Notes under the pieces: generated by a model | Told to the model about the DNA's origin: nothing | What the model saw: only the letters and a program-made list of their open reading frames with translations | Database searches by the model: none | In this document: positions 37,778-48,219 of the stretch, piece after piece | Numbering within the stretch: the first letter of the stretch is position 1 | How the letters are laid out: every line of letters starts with the position of its first letter | NCBI RefSeq assembly: GCF_021166585.1 | Contig: NZ_JAJOZE010000018.1 | Span: forward strand, 1-54,444 | Length of the DNA stretch: 54,444 nucleotides | Direction of reading: 5' to 3' | From: Metabacillus kandeliae | Lineage (GTDB): Bacteria > Bacillota > Bacilli > Bacillales > Bacillaceae | Program-made: the position numbers and the translations under genes

Positions 37778-38512
37778 ATGAATAAAGGAAATTTGCGCCA
37801 GATTCTGCTGATTACTGATGGGTGTTCCAACCATGGGGAAGACCCGGTGGCAATGGCTGCACTGGCAAAAGAGCAGGGCATTACCGTCAACGTTATCGGA
37901 GTAGTAGAAGAAAGCATTATAGATCATGATGCCATAAGGGAGATAGAAGGAATTGCCTCTTCCGGAGGGGGCGTCAGTCAGATCGTTTACGCACAGCAGC
38001 TGTCACAGACTGTTCAAATGGTGACAAGGCAGGCTATGACCCAAACGCTTCAGGGCGTTGTCAATCAGGAGCTGCAGGAGATCTTAGGGAAAAAGGTTAC
38101 GATGGAAGAGCTTCCGCCTGAAAAGCGGGGAGAAATCATGGAGGTGGTTGATGAGCTTGGAGAAACCGTTTCCTTGAAAATACTTGTGCTCGTTGATACG
38201 AGCGCCAGCATGAAGCCAAAGCTGCAGCAGGTAAAAGAGTCACTGCTGGACTTATCAATCAGCTTGAACTCCAGAATTGGAAACAACCTTTTCTCTATTC
38301 ATATATTTCCCGGGAAAAACAATGAAGTGGAACAGGTGCTGAACTGGACGCCGAAGCTTGAATCGCTGTCATCTATCTTTCCAAAGCTTCTGACTGGAGG
38401 CATGACTCCAACAGGGCCTGCAATCAGAGCGGCCATCAAATCATTTGGGAATGCACGCTCCATGAGAGGCGGATTGGAAGATGAACCATACTACGGCGAA
38501 TCAGGCATGTAA
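37778..38512 (+). CDS. yabS: VWA-domain protein YabS
   Basis: The 244-residue protein resembles YabS, a von Willebrand factor A-like protein. LLITDGCSNHGEDPVAM is near the N-terminus. A second segment, LKILVLVDTSASMKPKLQQ, carries the MIDAS DxSxS motif, and later residues include TGGMTPTGPA. It is found with yabT in spore formers and its function is not established. GTG 37772 is the alternative start; ATG 37778 has better spacing from AAAGGAGTG. The 3' end overlaps yabT by 32 bp. Confidence 0.85.
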   Translation: MNKGNLRQILLITDGCSNHGEDPVAMAALAKEQGITVNVIGVVEESIIDHDAIREIEGIASSGGGVSQIVYAQQLSQTVQMVTRQAMTQTLQGVVNQELQEILGKKVTMEELPPEKRGEIMEVVDELGETVSLKILVLVDTSASMKPKLQQVKESLLDLSISLNSRIGNNLFSIHIFPGKNNEVEQVLNWTPKLESLSSIFPKLLTGGMTPTGPAIRAAIKSFGNARSMRGGLEDEPYYGESGM

Positions 38513-39485
38513 GGCTGGACCCGGGACGATTGTTACCGGTAAATGGCATAGCAATACGTATGAAATTGTAAGACCTCTTGGGCACGGTGCTAACGGGATT
38601 GTTTATCTCGCAAAAGGAAAAGGAGGCTACTCTGCTTTAAAGCTGAGCGAAAATAGCTTGTCTATTACCTCTGAAGTAAATGTGCTGAAAACTTTTTCGA
38701 AGGCCCAAGGTTCCTCGCTGGGGCCTTTTTTACTTGATACAGATGACTGGATCAGGCCCGGCAGAGCACAGCCGATTGCCTTTTATGCCATGGAATATAT
38801 CCAGGGAAAGCCCTACCTTGATTTTATAAAAGGAAAAGGAAGCGAATGGATCGCTGTTTTAATGCTGCAGCTCCTCTCCAACCTTCAGGAGCTGCATGAA
38901 GGCGGCTGGGTTTTCGGCGATCTGAAGCCTGAGAACCTGATTGTATCGCCTGATCCAGTGAAAATCCGCTTTGTTGATGTCGGCGGAACGACGATTAAAG
39001 GAAGAGCCGTTAAAGAATTCACCGATTTCTTCGACAGAGGATATTGGGGGCTGGGAGACCGGAAAGCGGATGAGCGGTACGATCTCTTTGCCGTCTCTAT
39101 GATTATCATCAATTCCGTCTATCCAAAGCGATTTTCAAGGAACGGCGATTCAAAACAGCTGCTTTCTGAAAAAATAGAGGCACATCCATTCTTAAAAAAG
39201 CAGAAAAGGCTGTTATGGAAAGGTTTATATGGGGAATACATAAGTGCAGAGGAAATGAGGCATGACATGCTTGATTTGCTGCAAAGGTCAGAAACCCCTC
39301 CTGTTTCCCGGCCTGTGACGCCTGTAAAAAAACAGGCTGCCAAAAAGCCGGAAGCAGCTGCTATGAAAAGAAGCACGCGCCGCAAAAAAAAGAATAAGCT
39401 GGCAGGACTGCTGGAAGGAGTGCTTGTAATGGCCGGTTTGGCAGTTCTTTGCATGATGTACTACTTTCATATTCTGCTCCCCTAG
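38481..39485 (+). CDS. yabT: Serine/threonine protein kinase YabT
   Basis: YabT is a Hanks-type kinase active in B. subtilis spore development; it binds DNA and phosphorylates RecA. The 334-residue protein has a glycine-rich loop GHGANGIVY (residues 34-42), the ATP-binding lysine in ALKLSEN (Lys54) and a catalytic loop FGDLKPENLIV near 145. The usual HRD is GD here and DFG is replaced by DVGG. A basic linker precedes a single C-terminal membrane helix (about 312-331), the known anchor. It overlaps yabS, implying coupling. Confidence 0.9.
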   Translation: MNHTTANQACKAGPGTIVTGKWHSNTYEIVRPLGHGANGIVYLAKGKGGYSALKLSENSLSITSEVNVLKTFSKAQGSSLGPFLLDTDDWIRPGRAQPIAFYAMEYIQGKPYLDFIKGKGSEWIAVLMLQLLSNLQELHEGGWVFGDLKPENLIVSPDPVKIRFVDVGGTTIKGRAVKEFTDFFDRGYWGLGDRKADERYDLFAVSMIIINSVYPKRFSRNGDSKQLLSEKIEAHPFLKKQKRLLWKGLYGEYISAEEMRHDMLDLLQRSETPPVSRPVTPVKKQAAKKPEAAAMKRSTRRKKKNKLAGLLEGVLVMAGLAVLCMMYYFHILLP

Positions 39486-39617
39486 GCAGAATTATGGCTG
39501 AAGTGTGAACTTTTGCATCTTTTTTGCAGGCTGTCCGGCAAAAATGGTAGGATATTTATAACTTAAGCGGGGTTTTACTGCTTAAGATTAACGAGCATTG
39601 CCAAAGAGGTTATTCTA

Positions 39618-41012
39618 TTGGAAAGTTTCTATGCCTTTATTAAAAAACATGAGCTGATAGAGCCTTTTTCAACTATTGCAGCAGGAGTTTCCGGCGGACC
39701 GGATTCACTTGTTCTGCTTCATCTTCTTCACTCAATGAAGGATAAGCTCGGCATTCAGGTAATCGCTGTTCATGTGGATCATATGTTCAGGGGGAAGCAA
39801 TCTGAAAATGAGATGAAGTTTGTTGAAACATTTTGCCGGGAGCATCGTATTCCTTTTATGGCAAAGCAAATGGATGCAGCTGCTTATGCAAAAGAACACC
39901 GCCTAAGTTCTCAGGCTGCTGCCAGAGAATGCCGGTACAGCTTTTTCGACGAAGCAATGGCTGAAACTGGTGCACGGTATCTCGCACTCGCCCACCATGG
40001 AGACGATCAGATTGAAACGATCCTGATGAGGCTTGTCAGAGGGGCTGCCGGAAAATCGTCAGCCGGCATCCAGGTGAAAAGGCCGTTCGGGAACGGTTAT
40101 CTGATTAGGCCTTTCCTCGGCACATCGAGAAAAGAGATTCTTGACTACAGCGAAAAGCATGGGCTGAATCCAAGATATGACCCAAGCAACGATTCAGATG
40201 CTTATACCCGGAACCGTTTTCGCAAGTATGTGCTCCCTTTTATAAAAGAAGAAAACCCGCTTGCGCATGAGAGATTCCAGAATTTCAGCGAGCTGCAGCT
40301 TGAAGATGACCGTCTCTTGCAGGAATTAACTGAAAGAGAAATGAATAGAGTATGGATAAGAAAGGAAAAGGATGCTTTAGAGATAGATTCCGATGAGCTG
40401 AAAAGGCTCCCTTTGCCTTTACAAAGGCGGGGTATTCAACTAATATTAAACTATCTCTATAAAGATGTTCCAGTATCTTTCTCTTCTTTACATATTGAGA
40501 GTCTGCTGCAGCTGCTCTCCCAGACACATCCTTCAGGGTCGCTTAATTTCCCAGGCGGTTTAAAGGTAACAAAGTCATATCATCGCTGTTTGTTTACCTT
40601 TGAACATGAAGAACATTCTCCGTATTGTCTGGAATTTACTCCTCCTGGAATGTTAAATCTCCCAAATGGGTGTTATATAAGCGCCTTTATTTCAGCTGAT
40701 CCTGCTGAAATAAAAGCAAGTAATCATTCCTTTATTGTTAGCCGGACTGATGTGGAACTTCCGCTGATCGTCCGTTCCAGAAACGCAGGAGACAAAATGG
40801 AAGTGAAGGGCATGAACGGCTCAAAAAAAGTCAAAGATATATTTATTGACGCAAAGATTCCTTTGGCAGAGAGGGATCTCTGGCCCATTGTAGAAGATGG
40901 AAGAGGCAGCATCATGTGGCTGCCGGGGCTTAAGAAGTCAGCCCTGGAGCAAACAAGAGCAAACAACGGTGAGTACATTGTATTACATTATGACGAGCAA
41001 GGAATCTTCTAG
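39618..41012 (+). CDS. tilS: tRNA(Ile)-lysidine synthetase
   Basis: TilS converts C34 of tRNA-Ile(CAU) to lysidine so that it reads AUA. The 464-residue protein has the PP-loop SGGPDS at residues 25-30, HVDHMFRG, and [12 protein letters not shown], followed by TilS substrate-binding and C-terminal domains. The TTG start follows AAAGAGG. hpt follows 14 bp downstream and ftsH after it, the standard Bacillus order. In B. subtilis TilS and HprT also co-activate ftsH. Confidence 0.94.
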   Translation: MESFYAFIKKHELIEPFSTIAAGVSGGPDSLVLLHLLHSMKDKLGIQVIAVHVDHMFRGKQSENEMKFVETFCREHRIPFMAKQMDAAAYAKEHRLSSQAAARECRYSFFDEAMAETGARYLALAHHGDDQIETILMRLVRGAAGKSSAGIQVKRPFGNGYLIRPFLGTSRKEILDYSEKHGLNPRYDPSNDSDAYTRNRFRKYVLPFIKEENPLAHERFQNFSELQLEDDRLLQELTEREMNRVWIRKEKDALEIDSDELKRLPLPLQRRGIQLILNYLYKDVPVSFSSLHIESLLQLLSQTHPSGSLNFPGGLKVTKSYHRCLFTFEHEEHSPYCLEFTPPGMLNLPNGCYISAFISADPAEIKASNHSFIVSRTDVELPLIVRSRNAGDKMEVKGMNGSKKVKDIFIDAKIPLAERDLWPIVEDGRGSIMWLPGLKKSALEQTRANNGEYIVLHYDEQGIF

Positions 41013-41026
41013 GGGGCAATGCGAAA

Positions 41027-41572
41027 ATGAAAAAAGATATTGAAAAAGTTCTTATTACAGAAGAAGAAATACAGAGCAAAGTGAAGGAATTGGGTACAAC
41101 GCTGTCTGAAGAGTACAGCGGCCGCTTCCCGCTTGCCATTTGTGTATTAAAAGGGGCTATGCCGTTTATGGCTGACCTGATTAAGCATATTGATACATAC
41201 CTTGAAATGGACTTCATGGATGTTTCAAGCTATGGTACCTCAACAGTATCTTCAGGAGAGGTTAAAATCCTGAAGGATCTGGACACTTCCGTTGAAGGAA
41301 GAGACATCCTGATCATTGAAGATATTATCGACAGCGGCTTAACGCTGAGCTATCTGGTAGAGCTTTTCCGCTACCGCAAAGCAAAGTCCATTAAGATTGT
41401 CACGCTGCTTGATAAGCCGACAGGAAGAAAATCAGATATTCATGCTGATTATGTTGGATTTGAAGTGCCTGATGCTTTCGTAGTAGGATATGGCCTGGAT
41501 TATATTGAACGCTACAGAAACCTTCCTTATATCGGTGTTCTGAAGCCGGAAATTTATCAAAAAAGCGAATAA
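41027..41572 (+). CDS. hpt: Hypoxanthine-guanine phosphoribosyltransferase
   Basis: This enzyme salvages hypoxanthine and guanine to IMP and GMP with PRPP. The 181-residue protein has the PRPP motif [17 protein letters not shown] near residue 100, [19 protein letters not shown], and [18 protein letters not shown] near the C-terminus. ATG 41027 follows AGGGGGCAA. It sits between tilS and ftsH. Confidence 0.95.
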   Translation: MKKDIEKVLITEEEIQSKVKELGTTLSEEYSGRFPLAICVLKGAMPFMADLIKHIDTYLEMDFMDVSSYGTSTVSSGEVKILKDLDTSVEGRDILIIEDIIDSGLTLSYLVELFRYRKAKSIKIVTLLDKPTGRKSDIHADYVGFEVPDAFVVGYGLDYIERYRNLPYIGVLKPEIYQKSE

Positions 41573-41668
41573 ACAGCAGACAGTTTGAGTGGTCATAATA
41601 TTTGTACTGGAATGATTTTCTATGATACTATTTGAGGTAGTTGTGCCTACTGTGGGAGGAGGTAAGGA

Positions 41669-43624
41669 ATGAGTCGTATCTTCCGGAATACCGTTTTTTA
41701 TTTACTTATATTTCTTGTTGTGATTGGGGTTGTCAGTTTCTTCAACGGCAACAGCGGCAAGCCTGATCAAGTAACGTATAACACGTTCGTTTCCCAGTTG
41801 GAAGAAGGGAAAGTTAAATCATTAACCGTACAGCCGGTACGCGGCGTTTATGAAGTGAAAGGGCAGCTTAAAGAGGCCCCGAAAGATCAATTTTTCATGA
41901 CACATATTCCTGACCAGGCAGGTCTTGCGCGTGTGGATAATTACATTAAGACACAAAGCCAGAAGAATGTGGCTGCGAAAGACCAGACAAGCGTTGATTT
42001 CCAGCCCGCTGAAGAAACAAGCGGATGGGTGACATTCTTTACTTCGATCATACCGTTCATCATTATTTTCATCCTTTTCTTCTTCTTGCTGAACCAGGCT
42101 CAGGGCGGCGGAAGCCGTGTCATGAATTTTGGCAAAAGCAAAGCGAAGCTCTACAGCGAAGAAAAGAAAAAAGTGAAATTCAAAGATGTAGCGGGAGCTG
42201 ACGAAGAGAAACAGGAATTGATTGAGGTAGTTGAATTCCTGAAAGACCCTCGCAAGTTCGCTGAACTTGGTGCGAGAATTCCTAAAGGCGTGCTTCTAGT
42301 AGGGCCTCCAGGAACAGGTAAAACACTTCTTGCCCGTGCAGCTGCAGGGGAAGCCGGTGTTCCGTTCTTCTCCATCAGTGGATCTGATTTCGTTGAGATG
42401 TTCGTCGGTGTCGGTGCATCCCGTGTTCGTGATTTGTTTGAAAATGCGAAAAAGAATGCTCCCTGCATCATTTTCATTGATGAAATTGACGCAGTCGGAC
42501 GCCAGCGCGGCGCCGGACTTGGCGGCGGACATGATGAAAGAGAGCAGACGCTCAACCAGCTATTGGTTGAAATGGACGGTTTCAGCGCCAATGAAGGAAT
42601 TATCATTGTGGCAGCAACGAACCGACCTGACATTCTTGACCCGGCGCTTCTTCGCCCGGGACGCTTTGACCGTCAGATCACAGTTGACAGACCGGATGTG
42701 AAAGGCCGTGAAGCAGTGCTTCATGTACATGCCCGCAACAAGCCGCTTGATTCAAGCGTTGATCTGAAATCCATTGCTATGAGAACTCCTGGTTTCTCTG
42801 GCGCTGATTTGGAAAATCTTCTGAACGAAGCAGCACTTGTTGCAGCCCGTTTGAATAAAAAGAAAGTCGATATGTCAGATATCGATGAAGCAACAGACAG
42901 AGTCATCGCCGGCCCTGCTAAGAAGAGCCGTGTGATATCTGAGAAAGAAAGAAATATTGTAGCTTATCATGAAGCAGGCCATACTGTTATCGGCATTATG
43001 CTGGATGAAGCGGAAATGGTTCATAAGGTTACGATCGTACCGCGCGGCCAGGCTGGCGGCTATGCCGTTATGCTGCCGAAGGAAGACCGCTACTTTATGA
43101 CAAAGCCGGAGCTGCTTGATAAAATTACAGGCCTTCTCGGCGGCCGTGTAGCTGAAGAAATCATCTTCGGTGAAGTAAGTACAGGCGCATCCAATGACTT
43201 CCAGCGTGCGACAGGCATTGCCCGCCGCATGGTAACAGAATTCGGTATGTCTGATAAGCTTGGACCTCTTCAATTCGGTCAGTCTCAAGGACAGGTATTC
43301 CTTGGACGGGACTTCAATAATGAGCAGAACTACAGTGATGCCATTGCTCACCAAATTGATATGGAAATTCAGGAATTTGTGAAGCAGTCATATGCGCGTG
43401 CTAAGACAATTCTGACAGATAACAGGGATAAGCTTGAGCTCATTGCCAAGACCCTGCTTGATGTTGAAACACTTGATGCAAATCAAATCAAATACCTTGT
43501 GGATCACGGCAAGCTTCCAGAGCGTCCGGAAGATTTGGCTGACACTGATGTTAAGGTCAACATCCAAAAAAGGGATGAACCTTCTCAATTGACAGAACCG
43601 GTTGATCCTCCGCATAACGACTAA
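41669..43624 (+). CDS. ftsH: ATP-dependent membrane zinc protease FtsH
   Basis: FtsH is a hexameric AAA+ protease that degrades membrane and regulatory proteins. The 651-residue protein has an N-terminal membrane helix (about 6-24), a short extracytoplasmic domain and a second helix (about 122-143). Walker A GPPGTGKT is near residue 212 and Walker B is in [11 protein letters not shown]. The second region of homology is in [19 protein letters not shown], and the zinc site is HEAGH near 433. ATG 41669 follows GGGAGGAGG. A weak TTGTAC/GATACT pair (41602-41629) may be its own promoter. Confidence 0.97.
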   Translation: MSRIFRNTVFYLLIFLVVIGVVSFFNGNSGKPDQVTYNTFVSQLEEGKVKSLTVQPVRGVYEVKGQLKEAPKDQFFMTHIPDQAGLARVDNYIKTQSQKNVAAKDQTSVDFQPAEETSGWVTFFTSIIPFIIIFILFFFLLNQAQGGGSRVMNFGKSKAKLYSEEKKKVKFKDVAGADEEKQELIEVVEFLKDPRKFAELGARIPKGVLLVGPPGTGKTLLARAAAGEAGVPFFSISGSDFVEMFVGVGASRVRDLFENAKKNAPCIIFIDEIDAVGRQRGAGLGGGHDEREQTLNQLLVEMDGFSANEGIIIVAATNRPDILDPALLRPGRFDRQITVDRPDVKGREAVLHVHARNKPLDSSVDLKSIAMRTPGFSGADLENLLNEAALVAARLNKKKVDMSDIDEATDRVIAGPAKKSRVISEKERNIVAYHEAGHTVIGIMLDEAEMVHKVTIVPRGQAGGYAVMLPKEDRYFMTKPELLDKITGLLGGRVAEEIIFGEVSTGASNDFQRATGIARRMVTEFGMSDKLGPLQFGQSQGQVFLGRDFNNEQNYSDAIAHQIDMEIQEFVKQSYARAKTILTDNRDKLELIAKTLLDVETLDANQIKYLVDHGKLPERPEDLADTDVKVNIQKRDEPSQLTEPVDPPHND

Positions 43625-43632
43625 AAGTAACA

Positions 43633-43663
43633 AGCCGCCGGCCAATATGCTGGCGGCTTTTTC
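43633..43663 (+). terminator. Terminator after ftsH
   Basis: AGCCGCCGGC (43633-43642) pairs with GCTGGCGGCT (43649-43658, one mismatch-tolerant G-U), followed by five T. Confidence 0.87.
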
Positions 43664-43771
43664 TGTTCTAAAAACCAGAATCCGCCTATGGGATTGATGC
43701 AAAGCTTTATGATATGATATTTTCAGAATGGTATGCCATGCAAAAGAGAAACTATAGAAGTGGTGAGAAAG

Positions 43772-44539
43772 ATGATACTAGTACTGGATGTCGGCAATAC
43801 AAATACTGTTATTGGGGTTTACGAAGGAGATACATTAAAGCACCATTGGAGAATTGAGACTAGCCGCAATAAGACTGAAGATGAATTTGGCATGATTTTC
43901 AAATCGCTGTTTGAGCATGTTGGCATACATTTTCAGGATATTCAAGGTATTATAATATCCTCGGTAGTCCCGCCTATTATGTTTGCGCTTGAAAGAATGT
44001 GTACGAAATATTTCAGCTCCGCACCGCTGATTGTAGGTCCTGGCATGAAAACAGGGCTGAATATTAAATATGATAACCCGAAGGAAGTCGGTGCTGACCG
44101 GATTGTAAATGCTGTAGCTGGCATTCATTTATATGGCAGTCCGCTTATCATCGTGGATTTTGGAACAGCAACAACGTATTGCTATATTAACGAAGACAAG
44201 CAATATATGGGCGGTGCCATTGCGCCGGGAGTCAATATCTCAACAGAAGCGCTCTATACAAGAGCTTCCAAGCTGCCGAGGATTGAGATCGCAAGACCTG
44301 AACATATTATCGGTAAAAACACGGTTGGCGCTATGCAATCAGGCATTCTCTACGGTTATGTAGGACAAGTAGAAGGCATAGTGAGCAGGATGAGGGAGCA
44401 GACAGGACAGCATGCAAAAGTCATTGCTACTGGCGGTCTCGCTTCTTTAATTGCTAATGAGTCCACTATTATCGATGTGGTCGATCCATTCTTGACATTA
44501 AAAGGCTTGCAGCTGATTTATGAGCGCAACAGGAGCTAG
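43772..44539 (+). CDS. coaX: Type III pantothenate kinase
   Basis: CoaX phosphorylates pantothenate, the first step of coenzyme A synthesis; type III enzymes are not feedback-inhibited by CoA. The 255-residue protein of the ASKHA fold has [15 protein letters not shown] at the start, [16 protein letters not shown] and [16 protein letters not shown] 43772 follows GGTGAGAAAG; the longer frame from 43733 has no ribosome site. hslO follows by 22 bp. Confidence 0.95.
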   Translation: MILVLDVGNTNTVIGVYEGDTLKHHWRIETSRNKTEDEFGMIFKSLFEHVGIHFQDIQGIIISSVVPPIMFALERMCTKYFSSAPLIVGPGMKTGLNIKYDNPKEVGADRIVNAVAGIHLYGSPLIIVDFGTATTYCYINEDKQYMGGAIAPGVNISTEALYTRASKLPRIEIARPEHIIGKNTVGAMQSGILYGYVGQVEGIVSRMREQTGQHAKVIATGGLASLIANESTIIDVVDPFLTLKGLQLIYERNRS

Positions 44540-44561
44540 TTGCGAAAGGAGTTAGATTTGA

Positions 44562-45440
44562 ATGGATTATTTAATTAAAGCGATTGCGTATGACGGCCAA
44601 ATCAGGGCATACGCTGCAGATACAACCGATACAGCAGGTGAAGCGCAAAGGAGGCATCAGACCTGGCCGACAGCAACAGCTGCCCTTGGCAGATCTTTAA
44701 CTGCAGGACTGATGCTTGGCGCTATGCTAAAAGGAGATAACAAGCTGACGATCAAAGTTGAGGGCGGGGGTCCGATCGGCGCCATTTTGGTCGATGCCAA
44801 TGCAAAAGGCGAAGTAAGGGGTTATGTGTCACACCCGCAAACCCACTTTGACTTGAACGAGCATGGAAAGCTTGACGTAGCGAGAGCGGTCGGTACAGAA
44901 GGAATGCTGACAATTGTTAAGGATCTTGGCATGAAGGAACATTTCACAGGCCAGGTGCCAATTGTTTCCGGCGAGCTTGGGGAAGATTTTACGTATTATC
45001 TTGTCTCATCAGAACAGGTTCCCTCTTCTGTCGGTGTTGGAGTGCTTGTTAATCCTGACAACACAGTTCTTGCAGCGGGCGGTTTTATGATCCAGCTGAT
45101 GCCTGGAACAAAGGACGAAACGATCACAAAGATTGAGAACAGGCTAAAGTCAATCCAGCCGATTTCTAAAATGATTGAACGGGGATTAACACCGGAAGAA
45201 ATTCTGGAAGAAGTGCTTGGCGAAGGACAAGTCAAAATTCTGGAAAAAATGCCGGTTCAATTTAAATGCCAATGTTCAAGAGATCGTATCGCCAGCGCTA
45301 TTGTCAGCCTGGGAAATGATGAAATTCAAAGCATGATTGATGAAGATGGCGGAGCGGAAGCCCAATGCCATTTCTGCAATGAAGTGTACCAGTTCTCTAA
45401 AGTTGAGCTGGAAGAGCTGAAAACAGGACCTGCGCAGTAA
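44562..45440 (+). CDS. hslO: Redox-regulated chaperone Hsp33
   Basis: Hsp33 is a holdase turned on by oxidative unfolding. The 292-residue protein ends with the zinc-binding redox switch: Cys236 and Cys238 (CQC) and Cys269 and Cys272 (CHFC). The N-terminal half shows [17 protein letters not shown] and [20 protein letters not shown]. In B. subtilis a PrsA-like gene (yacD) follows; here cysK comes next. Confidence 0.95.
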   Translation: MDYLIKAIAYDGQIRAYAADTTDTAGEAQRRHQTWPTATAALGRSLTAGLMLGAMLKGDNKLTIKVEGGGPIGAILVDANAKGEVRGYVSHPQTHFDLNEHGKLDVARAVGTEGMLTIVKDLGMKEHFTGQVPIVSGELGEDFTYYLVSSEQVPSSVGVGVLVNPDNTVLAAGGFMIQLMPGTKDETITKIENRLKSIQPISKMIERGLTPEEILEEVLGEGQVKILEKMPVQFKCQCSRDRIASAIVSLGNDEIQSMIDEDGGAEAQCHFCNEVYQFSKVELEELKTGPAQ

Positions 45441-45461
45441 TAAGGACCTAAGCCCAAATGA

Positions 45462-45520
45462 TTGACAATTCCGAATATAGTTGATAAATTTTTTATATTA
45501 CCTATAAAAATACTCGGAAT
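45462..45520 (+). promoter_or_regulatory. cysK promoter with inverted operator-like words
   Basis: TTGACA (45462-45467) and TAAATT (45485-45490) are 17 bp apart. ATTCCGAATAT (45468-45478) and ATACTCGGAAT (45510-45520) are inverted copies with one mismatch, 42 bp apart. The second, with CCTATAAAAATA before it, resembles what I recall of CymR targets. cysK is a CymR-regulated gene in B. subtilis. Confidence 0.5.
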
Positions 45521-45534
45521 ATGAGGTGGTTGTT

Positions 45535-46458
45535 TTGACTCGCGTTGCAAATTCTATTCATGAGCTGGTTGGCGAAACACCAATTCTTAAGCTGAACCGC
45601 TTAGTTGAGGAAGACAGTGCAGAAGTATATTTGAAGCTTGAATTTATGAATCCGGGAAGCAGTGTAAAGGACCGCATCGCACTTGCTATGATTGAAGCAG
45701 CTGAAAAAAGCGGCGACTTAAAACCTGGAGATACATTAATTGAGCCGACAAGCGGCAACACAGGAATCGGCCTTGCGATGGTCGCTGCCGCGAAAGGAAT
45801 CAAAGCTATTCTGGTTATGCCTGATACAATGAGTACAGAGCGCCGAAACCTTCTGAAGGCTTATGGTGCTGAGCTTGTCCTGACGCCAGGCGCAGAAGGC
45901 ATGGGCGGAGCAATCCGCAAGGCAGAAGAACTTTCCAAAGAGCATGGCTATTTCATGCCGCAGCAGTTCAAGAACGAAGCGAACCCTGAAGTTCACCGTC
46001 AAACAACAGGTCCTGAGATCGTTCGTCAAATGGGGGATCAGCTTGATGCCTTTATCTCAGGAATCGGTACAGGCGGTACCATCTCAGGTGCTGGTACAGT
46101 CCTTAGGGAAAAATATCCGAACATCAAAATCATTGCGGTAGAACCGGCTGACTCACCCGTTCTTTCTGGAGGAAAGCCAGGTCCTCACAAAATCCAGGGT
46201 ATTGGTGCAGGCTTTGTACCGGATACACTTGATACTGAGGTCTACGATGAAATCATTAAAATTCAGAACGATGAAGCCTTTGAATATGCCAGAAGAGCTG
46301 CAAGAGAGGAAGGTCTTCTAGGAGGAATTTCTTCAGGTGCGGCGATCAGCGCGGCCCTTCAGGTAGCCAAGAAGCTTGGCAAAGGCAAAAAAGTACTCGC
46401 CGTGATCCCTAGTAACGGAGAGCGGTATTTAAGCACACCTCTTTACCAATTTGATTAA
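45535..46458 (+). CDS. cysK: Cysteine synthase A
   Basis: CysK makes cysteine from O-acetylserine and sulfide, and in B. subtilis it is also the partner of the repressor CymR. The 307-residue PLP enzyme has the Schiff-base lysine Lys45 in [15 protein letters not shown], the substrate loop [12 protein letters not shown], and the phosphate-binding loop [12 protein letters not shown]. The start is TTG 45535, five to six bases after GAGGTGG. GTG 45526 is within that site. A terminator follows. Confidence 0.95.
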   Translation: MTRVANSIHELVGETPILKLNRLVEEDSAEVYLKLEFMNPGSSVKDRIALAMIEAAEKSGDLKPGDTLIEPTSGNTGIGLAMVAAAKGIKAILVMPDTMSTERRNLLKAYGAELVLTPGAEGMGGAIRKAEELSKEHGYFMPQQFKNEANPEVHRQTTGPEIVRQMGDQLDAFISGIGTGGTISGAGTVLREKYPNIKIIAVEPADSPVLSGGKPGPHKIQGIGAGFVPDTLDTEVYDEIIKIQNDEAFEYARRAAREEGLLGGISSGAAISAALQVAKKLGKGKKVLAVIPSNGERYLSTPLYQFD

Positions 46459-46471
46459 TATGTTTTAAAAA

Positions 46472-46496
46472 AACAGTCTTCGGACTGTTTTTTTAT
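46472..46496 (+). terminator. Terminator after cysK
   Basis: AACAGTC (46472-46478) pairs with GACTGTT (46483-46489) around a TTCG tetraloop closed by C-G, followed by seven T. Confidence 0.9.
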
Positions 46497-46507
46497 TTAT
46501 TATAAAT

Positions 46508-46711
46508 GTACTTAGATAGCTGATTTCGGAAGTTGGATTGTCCAGCTCCAGCGGCTAGCCCCTCGAGTCGCTTCGAAAAATCCCAAAAAGTCAAAGTGCA
46601 GACTTTTCGGGATTTTCTCTCCAGCGCTTGTCGGGGCTGAACAAGCCGCTTGCGCATTTCGGTATTGTCCAGCTCCAGCGGCTAGCCCGATCTGAGCCGC
46701 TTCCGCATTTC
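46508..46711. repeat. Dispersed repeat R2, copy C
   Basis: The closest relative of copy A: the block from GGCTAGCCCCTCGAGTCGCT (46552 onward) to TTGTCGGGGCTGAAC differs at only a few positions. The left flank matches copy B. A second TGTCCAGCTCCAGCGGCTAG module starts near 46668. It lies between the cysK terminator and pabB, and fills most of that 349-bp gap. Confidence 0.85.
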
Positions 46712-46807
46712 TGATTTACAAAAATTCACACTGGAAATAGCATAGCCTTCTCAGGGACTTTATGTAAATATAATAGGTACATACAGAATGAGGAGAATGG
46801 CTGTCCA

Positions 46808-48208
46808 ATGAAACCGTTATTTATTCAAATTCCTTTTACAGGTTCTTTTTTCCAAAGATACGAGACTTTGGCCCGTCAGAAAAGCCGCCATATTATTTTA
46901 GAAAGCGGTAAAGGCGGAAGATACAGCATGGCCGGCATAGACCCCATTGCGGTTGTATCTGCAAAAGATGAAACCCTTACGATCCAGGAAGGCGGCCGGA
47001 TACAAAGCTTGAAAGGAGAGCCGCTTGCCCTTTTCAAGGATTGGTTCAAACAGCTTCATCGCCCGCTTCTTAATGAACTTCCTGATTATCAGGGCGGGGC
47101 AATCGGGTTTATCAGCTACGATGCGGTGCGCCGGTTTGAAAAACTGCCATCCATTGCAGCGGATGACCTGGATACTCCGGATTTTTATTTTATGATTTTT
47201 AACGAAACAGCCGTGTATGATCATCTTGAAGAGGTTCTTTGGCTGATTGTGCAGCCAGAAAAAGGTGAGAGTGAAGACTCTGCTCTGAAAAGGCTCCAGA
47301 ATTTAAAGGAGCGCTGGACAAATAATGACGCTGCAGAAGAGCCTGTTTCACAAACAGAAGAGGCCCGCTTGGAAAAAGGGCATTTTACAGAAGAGGCATT
47401 TAAGGAAGCGGCTGAAAAAATCAAACAGTATATTGCGGACGGAGACGTCTTTCAGGTGAATTTATCAGTCAGGCAGGCAATGCCCCTCACCACTCAGCCG
47501 CTTGACATATATAAAAGCCTTCGCAGGGTGAATCCTTCCCCTTACATGGCTTACCTTCACGCGCCGGAGTTTCAGATTGTCTGCGGTTCGCCTGAGCTTC
47601 TTGTCAAAAAGAAGGGCTCCTCAGCCAGTACGAGGCCGATAGCCGGTACAAGATCAAGGGGATTAACCGAAGCAGAGGACAGAGGACTTGCAGATGAGCT
47701 GATTGGGAACGAGAAGGAGCGGGCAGAGCATGTCATGCTGGTTGATTTGGAAAGAAATGATCTCGGCAGAATATGCGAATATGGTACAGTAGAGGTAGAC
47801 GAATTTATGGCTGTGGAGAAGTATTCCCATGTCATGCATATCGTCTCAAACGTCAGAGGAACGCTGAGACAGGACGTTGAGCTGGATGACATTATCAAAG
47901 CTGTATTTCCCGGAGGAACGATTACCGGCGCTCCTAAAATAAGGACAATGGAGATCATTGAAGAATTAGAGCCTGCCAGAAGGGGAATTTATACAGGATC
48001 AATCGGATGGATTGATTTTAGCGGAGATATGGAGTTGAATATTGTTATCAGGACCCTTTTTGCAAAAGATGGGTCAGGATATATTCAGGCAGGAGCAGGA
48101 ATCGTCATCGATTCCAATCCAAAGCATGAATACAAAGAATCACTGAAGAAAGCGATGGCAATGAAAAAAGCCGTTGAGCTGAGCAAAGAAGAGCAAATAA
48201 TCAGATGA
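46808..48208 (+). CDS. pabB: Aminodeoxychorismate synthase component I
   Basis: With PabA, PabB turns chorismate and glutamine into 4-amino-4-deoxychorismate for folate. The 466-residue protein belongs to the chorismate-utilising enzymes with TrpE. It has [42 protein letters not shown] and [10 protein letters not shown]. It is the first gene of the folate operon. A TATAAT (46769-46774) lies 34 bp upstream but lacks a good -35. The ribosome site GAGGAGAATG is slightly far from the ATG. Confidence 0.93.
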   Translation: MKPLFIQIPFTGSFFQRYETLARQKSRHIILESGKGGRYSMAGIDPIAVVSAKDETLTIQEGGRIQSLKGEPLALFKDWFKQLHRPLLNELPDYQGGAIGFISYDAVRRFEKLPSIAADDLDTPDFYFMIFNETAVYDHLEEVLWLIVQPEKGESEDSALKRLQNLKERWTNNDAAEEPVSQTEEARLEKGHFTEEAFKEAAEKIKQYIADGDVFQVNLSVRQAMPLTTQPLDIYKSLRRVNPSPYMAYLHAPEFQIVCGSPELLVKKKGSSASTRPIAGTRSRGLTEAEDRGLADELIGNEKERAEHVMLVDLERNDLGRICEYGTVEVDEFMAVEKYSHVMHIVSNVRGTLRQDVELDDIIKAVFPGGTITGAPKIRTMEIIEELEPARRGIYTGSIGWIDFSGDMELNIVIRTLFAKDGSGYIQAGAGIVIDSNPKHEYKESLKKAMAMKKAVELSKEEQIIR

Positions 48209-48219
48209 GGTGAGCAGAG
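48176..48219 (+). promoter_or_regulatory. TRAP binding site over the pabA ribosome site
   Basis: NAG triplets occur at 48176 GAG, 48181 GAG, 48186 AAG, 48191 GAG, 48202 CAG, 48207 GAG, 48212 GAG and 48217 GAG, with 2-nt spacers. One position (48196) is not a match. The array covers the GAGGTGA ribosome site and ends at the pabA GTG. This is how TRAP represses pabA (trpG) translation in B. subtilis when tryptophan is plentiful. Confidence 0.8.
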
